Below the pieces are notes generated by a model. It saw nothing but the letters and a program-made list of their open reading frames with translations. It was not told the origin of the DNA and searched no databases. The position numbers were made by a program, and so were the translations under genes. Below are positions 6,874 through 15,746 of a stretch of DNA of 64,000 nucleotides, piece after piece (position 1 is the first letter of the stretch; every line of letters begins with the position of its first letter). The stretch lies in assembly GCF_009296185.1 (NCBI RefSeq), contig NZ_WBJR01000006.1, positions 102,875-166,874 of the forward strand, read 5' to 3'. The stretch is from Hydrogenovibrio sp. JE_KL2 (lineage in GTDB: Bacteria; Pseudomonadota; Gammaproteobacteria; Thiomicrospirales; Thiomicrospiraceae).

Positions 6874-8727
6874 TTGATCTTAAATTGGAATGCATATACC
6901 CGGCGTTTTGTGCTGTCTGCAGTTATTATTGTGTTGACCGCTGTGTTCTTTCTGAATACCTTTTTCCATTCGCAAATCACCCAAGCTGAAAAAAATCAAC
7001 TTAACCAGTATGAAGGGTTTTTGCATGAAACCATCAGTAACCTTGTCCGTCAGAAACAAACGACAACGCAAGTATTGGCAATAGCACTTTCCAACTCCAT
7101 TGATTTCCGTAAAGTTCTTAAACAACGCCCTGCAGACCTGCATGAAAGATTGAAGAAATTCACCGACGAATTGGCTCTGCACACCGGGTATAGATCCATT
7201 TGGATTCAGCTCATTGACACAAAAGGTGTGAGCATTGGTAGAAGTTGGACAACAGTTGCTGGCGACAGTCTGGCAATGGTGCGTAAAGATATTGCGGATG
7301 TTTTAAAGAATCCTAGAAAAATCAATAACTTCAGTGTGGGCAAGTTCTCACTGACTTTTAAGTCTCTGGCGCCGATTTTTGATAGCAACGGTAAGCTATT
7401 GGGGATATTGGATGTCATTTCGCAGGTTGACTCCATTGATCGTGATTTGAAAACTAGCAGTGGTGTGAATTCGGTAGTGCTGGTGGATAGACGTTATCGT
7501 TCACAGTTGACCAAGGCGCGTACAGGGATGTTTGTTGATGGTTATTATGTAGCAAATGCGGGTGTACAGAAATCTGTGCTAAATATGATCACCCAGTATG
7601 GTGCAGATAAGCTGTTCCGTGCAAAAGGTCATGTGGTTATTGATAACACGCTTGTCATTACCACGCCAATGAAAAACATTCTGGGTCAAAAAATTGCGGT
7701 TTGGTTGAGTTTTAAACCGATGAATGTGGTCGATCTTTCGAACACGCGTCAGTTGTATAAGAATTATGCGATGGGAATGGTGGCGACAATCCTGTTCTTG
7801 GTATTGTCGATGTTGTTGTTGTTCTTCAAGAAAAAGTCTGATTTGGAACGACGATTCTTCTATCAGGTGTTCGATGAATCTTCGGAAGTGATTTATGTCA
7901 CCGATAAGCATCGGGTGGTGCAAGCAAACAGACAATTCTTCTCGTTGTTTGATGATATTTCGACCGTCGAGCAGTTTAATGAGAAATTCGATTGCCTGAG
8001 TAATATGCTGGTGGAAGAAGATGGGTATTTGAGTCGTTATGTTGACGGTATGCTTTGGTACGAGTATTTGCTACAAGATAACCACAAAACCCTGCTGGCA
8101 AAGTTGAAGACAAAAGATGGTGTCAGAACCTTCAAAGTCAGAACCAATATTATCAGCAACAGTTTTGGACATGATTATATCAGTGTACTGCTGACGGACA
8201 TTACGGAAGAGATTCGATATAAAGAAGAGCTGGAACATCTGATTATCCATGATGAGTTGACAGGCATTTACAACCGCCACTATTTCAATGAAACCTTGGA
8301 AGAAGAAATCAAGCGTGCGCACCGTTACCAAGTGCCTTTCTCGCTGATTTCTTTCGATGTTGATTATTTCAAGAATGTGAATGATGACTTTGGTCACGAC
8401 ATTGGTGACACCGTCTTGAAAATATTGACGAAAGAAGTTGCGCGCAGTTTGAGAGACACGGATAAGTTCTGCCGAATCGGGGGGGAAGAATTCTGTATCC
8501 TGATGCCGGAGACAGATTTGGAAGAAGCCGCCACAACAGCAGAGCGTTTAAGAAAATCTGTTCAGGAAATTCCTTATTCCGATGTCCCGCGTGCCGTGAC
8601 AATCAGTTTAGGTGTGACCAAACTCAATCGTTGGGATAACGCGTCGACGCTCTATAAACGTGCCGATGTCGCATTGTATCAAGCCAAGGATAATGGTCGA
8701 AATCGCGTCGAAGTGATTGCCAGTTAG
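6874..8727 (+). CDS. membrane sensor diguanylate cyclase (cache-PAS-GGDEF)
   Basis: Makes the second messenger c-di-GMP from GTP. The 617-residue protein has a membrane anchor (about 11-31), a periplasmic sensor of about 265 residues with cache-domain features, a second membrane segment (about 299-318), a PAS-like region (about 330-450) and a GGDEF domain. The active site is GGEEF (536-540) and the product-inhibition site RDTD (527-530) stands exactly five residues upstream, so the enzyme should be active and feedback-inhibited. The start is TTG at 6874, preceded by AGGACGAAGGA; no ATG fits in this frame before the first membrane segment. Confidence 0.92.
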   Translation: MILNWNAYTRRFVLSAVIIVLTAVFFLNTFFHSQITQAEKNQLNQYEGFLHETISNLVRQKQTTTQVLAIALSNSIDFRKVLKQRPADLHERLKKFTDELALHTGYRSIWIQLIDTKGVSIGRSWTTVAGDSLAMVRKDIADVLKNPRKINNFSVGKFSLTFKSLAPIFDSNGKLLGILDVISQVDSIDRDLKTSSGVNSVVLVDRRYRSQLTKARTGMFVDGYYVANAGVQKSVLNMITQYGADKLFRAKGHVVIDNTLVITTPMKNILGQKIAVWLSFKPMNVVDLSNTRQLYKNYAMGMVATILFLVLSMLLLFFKKKSDLERRFFYQVFDESSEVIYVTDKHRVVQANRQFFSLFDDISTVEQFNEKFDCLSNMLVEEDGYLSRYVDGMLWYEYLLQDNHKTLLAKLKTKDGVRTFKVRTNIISNSFGHDYISVLLTDITEEIRYKEELEHLIIHDELTGIYNRHYFNETLEEEIKRAHRYQVPFSLISFDVDYFKNVNDDFGHDIGDTVLKILTKEVARSLRDTDKFCRIGGEEFCILMPETDLEEAATTAERLRKSVQEIPYSDVPRAVTISLGVTKLNRWDNASTLYKRADVALYQAKDNGRNRVEVIAS

Positions 8728-8813
8728 ACCTCGCGGTTTTCTCCATCCTGCAAAGCTATTCATTCCTGTTGCAAATCTGTTAGCATACGCCTGTTTTTTG
8801 TGGAGAAAAGTCT

Positions 8814-9200
8814 ATGGGTATCTTGCCGCACCATCTTTTATATTCCGACGCCCATCTCTGGTTGTTTGTCGATGCCGAAGGCTATGTCACTTTGGGTCTG
8901 ACAGACTATGCCCAAGAGACTTTGGGTGATATTGTTGAAGTCTTCTTGCCGCAGGAAGGGGAAGAGCTGGCAGAAGGTTCGGAGTTGATGTCTCTTGCAG
9001 GCGAAAGAAACCATTTTGAGATTTTCGCGCCGATCAGTGGCGAGGTGATTGAAGTGAATGAAGAGCTCAATCAAAACCCGACCTTAATCAACTACGAACC
9101 CTATGACAGTGGTTGGCTGGTAAAGATTGCGCCTGCCGATAGCGAAGAGCTGGAAGCGTTTCTAACGGATGAAGAATACGAGCAGTTGATTGGTTACTAA
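8814..9200 (+). CDS. GcvH-like protein lacking the lipoylated lysine
   Basis: The 128-residue protein has the fold signature of glycine cleavage H protein: HLWLFVDAEGYVTLGLTDYAQ, then LGDIVEVFLPQEGEEL, then FAPISGEVIEVNEELNQNP. In true H proteins and in the lipoate-binding LbpA proteins the lipoyl lysine sits in an E-S-V-K-A-A-S-D type turn before YAP. Here that turn reads GERNHFE and the lysine position is Arg65, so the protein cannot carry lipoate at the normal site. No other gcv gene is near. It sits between a GGDEF gene and rlmI. It is either a repurposed scaffold or a decayed paralog. Confidence 0.8.
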   Translation: MGILPHHLLYSDAHLWLFVDAEGYVTLGLTDYAQETLGDIVEVFLPQEGEELAEGSELMSLAGERNHFEIFAPISGEVIEVNEELNQNPTLINYEPYDSGWLVKIAPADSEELEAFLTDEEYEQLIGY

Positions 9201-9268
9201 GTGTTTAGTGACCTGCTGTTAAGCCGTGTGATTAGCATGGCATGATGAAATAACAAACAGGATTGATT

Positions 9269-10489
9269 ATGACGACCGAAACCTCAAGCACGTCACCCAA
9301 AGTGACTCTCAGGCTGAAAAAAAACGAAGACCGTCGCCTCAAACAAGGCCATATGTGGATTTACAGCAATGAAGTCGATACCCAAGTATCGCCGTTGAAG
9401 AACTTTGAGTCCGGCCAAGTGGTGACGGTAGAGTCGTCCAATGGTAAACCGTTGGGAATCGCTTATATCAACCCAAACACACTTATCTGCGGACGTTTGT
9501 TGAGCAGAAATCCTAAAGTGGAGTTCAATCAGGCGTTTCTTAAAAAACGCATTCAAGCGGCATTGGCGTTGCGTGAAATGAATTTTGAGGCACCTTATTA
9601 TCGTTTGGTATTCGGTGAGTCGGACGGCCTGCCAGGTTTGGTAGTTGATCGTTTTGGCGATGTATTCGTCGCGCAAATCACGACCGCAGGTATGGAGAAG
9701 ATGAAAGCCGAAATCACCCAGACCATTGAAAACCTGTTTCATCCAACTGCATTGGTCTATCGTAATGACACCGCCAGTAGATCACTAGAAGGCTTAGAGT
9801 CTTACGAAGAAGTTGCAATCGGCACGCTGCCTGAAAGCATTGTCATTGAAGAGAATGGCGCCAAGTTTCAGATCCCGGTAGAAAGTGGACAAAAGACCGG
9901 TTGGTTTTACGATCACCGCATGGCAAGAAAGCGCATGCAGTCTTTGGTGCAAGGAAAGCGCGTATTGGATGTCTTTAGTTACCTTGGCGGCTGGGCAATG
10001 GAAGCCGCAGTTGCAGGTGCTACAGAAGTGGTTTGTGTTGACGCCTCTTCTGCCGCGCTGGATGGTGTAGAAATCAATGCGGAGTTGAACGGTGTGTCCG
10101 ACAAGCTGACGACCTACGAGGGCAATGCATTCGATGTGTTGAAAGTCTTGATTGGCGAAGCGCAAAAATTCGATGTGGTAATTGTTGATCCACCGGCATT
10201 CGTCAAACGTAGAAAAGATTTGAAGTCGGGGTCGGAAGGTTATCGTCGCATCAATGAGTTGGCAATGCGCTTGGTGGAAAACGATGGTGTGTTGATTTCG
10301 GCTTCCTGTTCGCATCACATGTCGCGCGACGACCTTTTGCAGCAAGTGCAATCGGCGGCAAAACATATTGACCGAACGATTCAAATGTTTGACCAAGGTC
10401 ATCAAGGATCAGACCATCCGGTACATCCTGCGATTGCTGAAACCGAGTACCTTAAATCATTCTTTTTCAAAGTCAGTAAAACTTGGTAA
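9269..10489 (+). CDS. rlmI: 23S rRNA (cytosine-C5)-methyltransferase, RlmI family
   Basis: Class I SAM-dependent methyltransferase that, in the E. coli homolog, methylates C1962 of 23S rRNA. It has an N-terminal PUA domain (about 12-85, starting VTLRLKKNEDRRLKQGHMWI), a central EEHEA-like part, the SAM site VLDVFSYLGGWAMEAA and the catalytic region DVVIVDPPAF, with the late cysteine in SASCSHHM. The frame also contains a TTG six bases upstream, but AGGA at 9259-9262 is correctly spaced only for the ATG at 9269. Confidence 0.9.
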   Translation: MTTETSSTSPKVTLRLKKNEDRRLKQGHMWIYSNEVDTQVSPLKNFESGQVVTVESSNGKPLGIAYINPNTLICGRLLSRNPKVEFNQAFLKKRIQAALALREMNFEAPYYRLVFGESDGLPGLVVDRFGDVFVAQITTAGMEKMKAEITQTIENLFHPTALVYRNDTASRSLEGLESYEEVAIGTLPESIVIEENGAKFQIPVESGQKTGWFYDHRMARKRMQSLVQGKRVLDVFSYLGGWAMEAAVAGATEVVCVDASSAALDGVEINAELNGVSDKLTTYEGNAFDVLKVLIGEAQKFDVVIVDPPAFVKRRKDLKSGSEGYRRINELAMRLVENDGVLISASCSHHMSRDDLLQQVQSAAKHIDRTIQMFDQGHQGSDHPVHPAIAETEYLKSFFFKVSKTW

Positions 10490-10689
10490 AGTATAGAGAA
10501 CTTTATACGAGATCATGAACGATTCAGAACGGCTAAAATTTCACTCCTTTTTGTTGAAGAGTTTGCTAATAGCAGGCTATTAACTGCACTCTTCGCCGCA
10601 ACGAGTAAAAATTTTTTCTCGTTCTTCTCTCGCCCCTGACTCATATAAAGATCTCTTCTCGTTTTAATCATACAAAGGTAGTCGGATAT

Positions 10690-11847
10690 ATGCCCCAACA
10701 CCCATCAACGGTATCAATGTCGAATTTGATACTGAAAAGACTGATGCAGAACTGCTTCTGGGATGAAGAAGAGCAGCAGTTGTGGGTGGATTGCCGTAAA
10801 GTTTTGCCGGAGCATGGTGTGATGGCGGTTCCAAGTTGGGATCGCATGATGCTGAGCTCTGATCCAATCCCTGATTACCCGAAAGATTTCGCATTACTTT
10901 TCCCTTCAGCACACCCTCAGTTGTCCTATTGGCAAAAGCAAATACCGAGTTGGGTGAGAGAAAGTTGCGCGTTGTTTCCGACCCATCAGCTCAAGCTGTT
11001 GCATTATGTTGGGCGTTACCCGCAGTTGTTGGAGTTGTTGGATCACTCTCCAGTGCTGGCATGGCGATTAATGACCTCTCATCTGAGTGAAGAGGATGTG
11101 GTTTCCATGTTGAACGATAAACGCACCCAACTGGTCGAGCAACTGGGGTGGCCGGGTAAGGTGGAAACTTTCCGTTTTCTGAAAAAACTCCGCTTACGAA
11201 AAGTCAATCAACAGATTGCCGAGCAGGTTGATGTCTGTTTACTGGATGAAAAACGTTTGAATGCATTGCAAGCCTTGCCAAGAGTGAATTCAATGGCACT
11301 GTCCTTAGCTGCAAAGTTCCCTGAGATGATTGGTTGTCGCCTGCATTTGACGTTGGCTTCCATGCCGTGTCGACCGATGCAATGTCAGAGCATGATTGCG
11401 TTGCTGGAAGATGCCTATCGTTTGGCAGAACATTTGGCGCTGCCGATAGCTGAAATCAATAAGATTGCCCACACCCGCTATTTGGTTGAGGTTGAGAAAC
11501 TTTATAACAGCTGGTTGCAGTCGGTGGTAAAAGGGGCTGAGAGCGAACCAGCGTTAGCGCTAAGCGACGTCCCTAAAAAACTGACATCCTACGAAGCCTG
11601 TTTGGCTTTAAGCGCGTTACAGGGGCATGCTTGGTTTACAGATTGGCAGGGTGCAGACAACTCACTAAATGGACTTTACGCCATGCAGGTGAATGAGGAA
11701 GTGGTCGCCTTCTTGTTTGATGAAACGCGTCAGGAAGTTTTGAGAGTCCGTCAAATGCAGAACCAGTTGCCGACCTCGGAGCAGCTCAGCCGTATTCATT
11801 TGTGGTCAACGCAAATAGCGAATGAAGTGAATAAATCAGCTAGCTGA
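10690..11847 (+). CDS. hypothetical protein of 385 residues
   Basis: I do not recognise this protein with confidence. It is soluble, rich in leucine and basic helices, with no signal peptide or membrane segment. The C-terminal third contains KKLTSYEACLALSALQGHAW, which faintly recalls PcfJ-like proteins of mobile elements, but the rest does not help. An internal ATG at 10717 is an alternative start. The gene has its own 200-base upstream region without other genes and is closed by a paired copy of the dispersed repeat acting as terminator. Base composition is like the neighbours. Confidence 0.75.
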   Translation: MPQHPSTVSMSNLILKRLMQNCFWDEEEQQLWVDCRKVLPEHGVMAVPSWDRMMLSSDPIPDYPKDFALLFPSAHPQLSYWQKQIPSWVRESCALFPTHQLKLLHYVGRYPQLLELLDHSPVLAWRLMTSHLSEEDVVSMLNDKRTQLVEQLGWPGKVETFRFLKKLRLRKVNQQIAEQVDVCLLDEKRLNALQALPRVNSMALSLAAKFPEMIGCRLHLTLASMPCRPMQCQSMIALLEDAYRLAEHLALPIAEINKIAHTRYLVEVEKLYNSWLQSVVKGAESEPALALSDVPKKLTSYEACLALSALQGHAWFTDWQGADNSLNGLYAMQVNEEVVAFLFDETRQEVLRVRQMQNQLPTSEQLSRIHLWSTQIANEVNKSAS

Positions 11848-11872
11848 AAGCTGGATTACGAAAAGAAAATAT

Positions 11873-11929
11873 CAAAAATCTGCCAGGTTGGGGGTGATAA
11901 GAAGAGACCCCAACCTGGCATTTTTTTTA
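11873..11929. repeat. dispersed 20-base repeat, inverted pair, bidirectional terminator
   Basis: AAAAATCTGCCAGGTTGGGG and its inverted partner CCCCAACCTGGCATTTTTTT enclose about 15 bases. The hairpin lies between two convergent genes and its T-tract includes the TTA that is the lysA stop codon, so it serves as the terminator of the plus-strand gene and probably of lysA. Confidence 0.88.
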
Positions 11930-13180
11930 TGGCAGTAGGGCTTCTGTTCCCATCAAGTCTTCGTAAGTCTCACGAGGGCGAATTACAAATGCTTGATCGC
12001 CATCCACCATGACTTCCGCCGCCCTTGGACGCGTGTTGTAGTTTGAGCTCATACTAAAGCCATAGGCGCCAGAAGACATTACTGCTAGGAAATCGCCCGC
12101 TTTTAAATTCAACGTGCGGTTTTTACCTAGGAAGTCGCCAGTTTCACACACAGGGCCAACCAAGTCCCAGCTGCAATCTTCGCCGTCCGTTCTAAGCGTG
12201 ACCGCTTGGATATGATGGTGAGATTGATAAAGTGCCGGGCGAATCAAGTCATTCATGGCAGCATCGATAATGGCAAAGTTTTTGTGGTCAGTCGGTTTTA
12301 GGTATTCCACTTCTGTTAGCAATACACCCGCGTTACCGGCGATGGCACGCCCCGGTTCGATAATGATTTCAATGCCTGGTTCATTCAACTTGGTCAGCAG
12401 TGCCTGAATGTAAGTTGCGATTTCCGGTGGTTGTTCGTCGGTGTATTGAATACCCAGTCCGCCGCCTAAATCCAAGTGATGGATTTCGATACCTTGTTCA
12501 GCCAAGTCGGATTTCAGCTTCAGCACACGTTCCAGTGCATCAACAAAAGGTGCGATTTCTGTCAGCTGAGAACCGATGTGGCAATCAATCCCCTGAATGG
12601 AAATGTTCGGTAACGATTGTGCTTTGGCGTACAGCGCTGGTGCGGTGTTAATATCGACACCGAATTTGTTGTCTTTCAAACCCGTAGAGATATAAGGGTG
12701 AGTTTTGGCATCGACATCTGGATTGACGCGCACGGAAATTGGCGCGACTTTGCCCATGGATTCTGCAACTTCCTGAATACGATCTAGCTCGGCATGGGAT
12801 TCGATGTTGAAACAACGAATGTCGACTTCCAAGGCACGCTGGATTTCCGAAGATTTTTTGGCAACGCCGGAGAAAATAACTTTTTTCGGATCGCCACCGG
12901 CTTTTAGAACCCGCTCCAATTCCCCTTGTGAAACGATATCAAAGCCGGAGCCCAGTTTTGCCAGTAGGTTCAATACCGCCAAGTTCGAGTTGGTTTTCAC
13001 CGAATAACAAACTAGGTGAGGTTGAGTACCGAAAGCTTGGTCAAACGCTTTCCAGAATGTTTCCAGTGCTTTACGAGAGTAAACGTAAAGCGGCGTGCCA
13101 TAGCTGTTTGCCAGCTCCGTCAGGGCAACATTTTCAGCATGAAGGGTGTTGTTGCGATATTGAAATGCATCAAAGCTCAT
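11927..13180 (-). CDS. lysA: diaminopimelate decarboxylase
   Basis: PLP enzyme of the last step of lysine synthesis: meso-diaminopimelate to lysine and CO2. Signatures are the PLP lysine in VCYSVKTNSN, HIGSQ, DLGGGLGI, the EPGRAI segment, and the substrate cysteine in GPVCETGDFLG. The open frame extends back to 13252, but the family N-terminus (MSFDAFQYRNNTLHAENV) begins at the ATG at 13180, preceded by AGGA. This start leaves 10 bases to lptM upstream, the usual lptM-lysA pair. Confidence 0.96.
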   Translation of the reverse strand: MSFDAFQYRNNTLHAENVALTELANSYGTPLYVYSRKALETFWKAFDQAFGTQPHLVCYSVKTNSNLAVLNLLAKLGSGFDIVSQGELERVLKAGGDPKKVIFSGVAKKSSEIQRALEVDIRCFNIESHAELDRIQEVAESMGKVAPISVRVNPDVDAKTHPYISTGLKDNKFGVDINTAPALYAKAQSLPNISIQGIDCHIGSQLTEIAPFVDALERVLKLKSDLAEQGIEIHHLDLGGGLGIQYTDEQPPEIATYIQALLTKLNEPGIEIIIEPGRAIAGNAGVLLTEVEYLKPTDHKNFAIIDAAMNDLIRPALYQSHHHIQAVTLRTDGEDCSWDLVGPVCETGDFLGKNRTLNLKAGDFLAVMSSGAYGFSMSSNYNTRPRAAEVMVDGDQAFVIRPRETYEDLMGTEALLP

Positions 13181-13190
13181 AGTAATCCTG

Positions 13191-13424
13191 TTATTGTTCG
13201 GTGGTTGGCTGGGCGTCGGTTGCTGTTTTTGCCTCAGATGCTTTTTGAGCACGTTCTTCTCGAGCCTTCAGTACGGCGTCTCTTTCTGCCTGGTCTTTTT
13301 CCATTTGGGCTTTTTGAGCATCCGTTGGAATGTAAAGCGGTGCTTTGCGTCCGCACCCTGCGAGCAGCAATGTCATTAATGCCGATAGCAGAAGAAAACG
13401 ACCGATTTGTGAAAAATGGTTCAT
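13191..13424 (-). CDS. lptM: LPS translocon maturation chaperone LptM (YifL/LppL lipoprotein)
   Basis: A 77-residue lipoprotein. The N-terminus is a signal peptide ending in the lipobox LLAGC (Cys at about 24), followed at once by GRKAPLYIP, the conserved tail-start of the YifL/LppL family. In E. coli this protein helps assemble the LptD-LptE outer-membrane complex. The remainder is a charged, Ala/Glu/Lys-rich tail. Its place directly before lysA is the same as in Pseudomonas (lppL-lysA). Confidence 0.88.
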   Translation of the reverse strand: MNHFSQIGRFLLLSALMTLLLAGCGRKAPLYIPTDAQKAQMEKDQAERDAVLKAREERAQKASEAKTATDAQPTTEQ

Positions 13425-13516
13425 AGTGCTGTCTCTTTACGCTGCCAACTGTTTTAAAATGGGACTTATTTTAGTATTTTAGCAAATTAGCTGCAAAACA
13501 TATCAGAGAGTTTTTT

Positions 13517-14212
13517 ATGTCAAATACCTTTAGTCCATCCAAACCGCCAATTGTGATCGAGCCGAAACAATCTCAAGCCGAAAACTGTGTTATCTGGTTG
13601 CATGGCTTAGGAGCGGATGGTCATGATTTTGAGGGTATTTTGCCTCAATTGGACTTGCCGCAGGAAGCGGCGATTCGCTTTGTTTTCCCAACAGCTCCCA
13701 TTCAACCGGTGACGGTGAATCTGGGGGATCCGATGACGGCTTGGTATGACATCAGCAGTTTGAACTTGTTGACGGAAACGGATTGGCAAGGCATTGCCCA
13801 AAGCGTTGAGTATATTCACGCCTTGATTCAGCAGCAGTTGGATGCCGGAATCGATAGTCAAAATATTTTACTGGCGGGGTTCTCGCAAGGTGGGCTGATT
13901 GCATTGTACGCGGGATTAACTTATGCGCAGCCACTGGCCGGTACCATGGCATTGTCCACTTATTTTCCTGATCCAGAGCAGGCGCCGGAATTTTTACAGC
14001 CCAAGGCTGAACAAATGAATCTTCCGGTGTTCTACGGGCATGGTAATGCGGATCCTATTTGTCCTTTAGCGGCGGCTGAAGCTTCTAAAACCACGCTGGA
14101 AAAGTTGGGGTTAGAGATTGAGTGGCATGTTTATCCGATGGCGCACCAAGTTTGCTACGATGAAGTTAGGCATATTAGCCAGTTTTTGCAATCCTGCTTG
14201 CTACAAGATTAG
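13517..14212 (+). CDS. carboxylesterase/phospholipase-like alpha/beta hydrolase
   Basis: A 231-residue cytoplasmic serine hydrolase of the carboxylesterase 2 (acyl-protein thioesterase-like) family. The catalytic triad is visible: Ser123 in GFSQGG, Asp179 in GHGNADP and His210 in YPMAHQVC. The N-terminal WLHGLGADGHDFEG supplies the oxyanion hole. The family hydrolyses short acyl esters; the natural substrate is not known. It is transcribed divergently from lptM-lysA, and a single copy of the dispersed repeat follows its stop by about 10 bases. Confidence 0.9.
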   Translation: MSNTFSPSKPPIVIEPKQSQAENCVIWLHGLGADGHDFEGILPQLDLPQEAAIRFVFPTAPIQPVTVNLGDPMTAWYDISSLNLLTETDWQGIAQSVEYIHALIQQQLDAGIDSQNILLAGFSQGGLIALYAGLTYAQPLAGTMALSTYFPDPEQAPEFLQPKAEQMNLPVFYGHGNADPICPLAAAEASKTTLEKLGLEIEWHVYPMAHQVCYDEVRHISQFLQSCLLQD

Positions 14213-14221
14213 GACAGGGCA

Positions 14222-14241
14222 CCCCAACCTGGTAGATTTTT
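14222..14241. repeat. dispersed 20-base repeat, single copy
   Basis: CCCCAACCTGGTAGATTTTT follows the esterase stop. There is no inverted partner within 60 bases, so it cannot form the usual hairpin alone. Confidence 0.8.
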
Positions 14242-14351
14242 ATTCGATAGCGTTCAGATATTGCAGTTTGGGGTCGATACAGGTTAAATAGAAGTCAGAA
14301 AGCACAGTAAAAAGATAACCAAAAACAACAAGGATTAGCACTAGGTTTTGT

Positions 14352-15284
14352 ATGCCAAATGTCAGACGATTTTTCCGTTACGATGTCGAAATTCCCATCT
14401 ACTTCGAGAAGGTAGAAGAGCTGGATATTTTGAATCCGGTGTCCAGAACGCAGTTGATGTCTCAGCGGGAAGAAGTGCATTTGGCGGATTTGAGTGATCA
14501 AATCAACAGTTATTTGGAAAAGGTGTTTACCGTCGACTCCAATATGATGCATATCTTTCATGTACTGAATCACCGCATTGATTTTATGGCTTGGTTGTTG
14601 GATTGTTTAATCTCTAGCCAAGACCCTTCTGCCAAGCATGACTACAAGTTCCGCATTCGTGAAAACAATCGCATGCATTTCCCTTCGATAAAAGATAACT
14701 CGAAAGTGAAGTCTCTGATTGAGGGGATGGATGCCTGTATCTCAGGTCATCTGGCGGAGTTGATTGAATCGGTTCAAAACAATATCGAAGGCAAGATTTT
14801 CCTATTCCCGCGTAAAAAGCAGCCTGTATTTGACCCAACCTTGTTTGTAACCAATTTGGATTCATTGAGCGGTCAAGGCGTGGCAGCGGCAAAAGTGTTT
14901 GTGTTGATCATTGAAAAACTGAACCTTTGGGAAAATGTTTTTATTCGCCTGAAGGAAAGCCGCGAGTTGATTTCAGACCCGGATAACTGGCCGTTAAGGC
15001 AGGTGAATTTATCGGCGGGTGGTTTTCGGGCGAAAACAGATGACCTGTTTCCTAAGTTCACGATGTTGAATGTCTTTATGCGTTTGAATGAGGATATTCT
15101 CATCTGCCGAGGCAAACTGGTTGCCAGTAAGCCCGCCAAGAACGCGAAAGAGGGCGAGCCAAAAAATGATCTATTGGTGGAGTTTGATTTTCTAAGCTTG
15201 GAGAACGCCAGAAAAATCACTTACTTCATTCAGCACACAGAGCTCCAACACGCGATGGAAATGGATTTTGTGTTGATGAAGTAG
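14352..15284 (+). CDS. PilZ-domain-like protein (copy 1)
   Basis: A 310-residue soluble protein. The N-terminus MPNVRRFFRYDVEIPIYFEK has the RxxxR-type opening of PilZ c-di-GMP receptors, and a later segment, RQVNLSAGGFRAKTDDLFPK, has the matching (D/N)xSxxG motif, separated from the first by a long helical insert. It shares this architecture with the converging gene at 15747-16688, so the two are probably ancient duplicates. Binding of c-di-GMP is an inference from these motifs. The window encodes two c-di-GMP enzymes. Confidence 0.65.
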   Translation: MPNVRRFFRYDVEIPIYFEKVEELDILNPVSRTQLMSQREEVHLADLSDQINSYLEKVFTVDSNMMHIFHVLNHRIDFMAWLLDCLISSQDPSAKHDYKFRIRENNRMHFPSIKDNSKVKSLIEGMDACISGHLAELIESVQNNIEGKIFLFPRKKQPVFDPTLFVTNLDSLSGQGVAAAKVFVLIIEKLNLWENVFIRLKESRELISDPDNWPLRQVNLSAGGFRAKTDDLFPKFTMLNVFMRLNEDILICRGKLVASKPAKNAKEGEPKNDLLVEFDFLSLENARKITYFIQHTELQHAMEMDFVLMK

Positions 15285-15292
15285 GCGTTGGC

Positions 15293-15736
15293 CTAGCTGA
15301 CCTGATTCTTTTGCGCCGCGCGGCTTTGTTGTGCCAAAGCAATCTTGACGCGGTTGATTTCCACCAGTTTTCTTAACCACTCTTCAAAATAAAGATAGCG
15401 GTTTTCAGAACGTTTCAACAGTTCACTGATGGTGATGCCCGGTTCATTCATTGCTAGGCCAATGGCTTTGAGCAGAAGTTTGATGTGCTCCGTTTTCATT
15501 TCCGGGAACAAATCGAAATAAGTTACTTTGGTCAAAATCACAGCATCCAGCGCACGGAACCATTGTGCTGTGGTGAGTTGGAAACGTTTGGTCAACTCTG
15601 GGTATGGGCCTTCTTTACGCATCTCGATCAGTTGCTTCAGGCGATAGTACTGAAGCAGGTCCGCCGCTGCTGGTCTGAGCAGATTCGGTAACGGGTCGAG
15701 AAACCCTGTTTCCATACTATGATTCGTACCCGGCAT
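15293..15736 (-). CDS. hypothetical protein between two PilZ-like genes
   Basis: A 147-residue, mostly helical soluble protein that I do not recognise. It opens MPGTNHSMETGFLDPLPNLL and includes LTTAQWFRALDAVILTKVTY. AGGA precedes the ATG at 15736. It lies 10 bases after the stop of the PilZ-like gene on the same strand and is probably co-transcribed and functionally linked to it. It converges on the other PilZ-like gene with 8 bases between the stops. Confidence 0.75.
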   Translation of the reverse strand: MPGTNHSMETGFLDPLPNLLRPAAADLLQYYRLKQLIEMRKEGPYPELTKRFQLTTAQWFRALDAVILTKVTYFDLFPEMKTEHIKLLLKAIGLAMNEPGITISELLKRSENRYLYFEEWLRKLVEINRVKIALAQQSRAAQKNQVS

Positions 15737-15746
15737 CTAGCGTCCT

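Noticed and set aside
13016..13426. Plus-strand ORF of 136 codons opposite lysA-lptM
   Set aside because: It is a shadow of two well-identified minus-strand genes and has no ribosome site or recognisable product.
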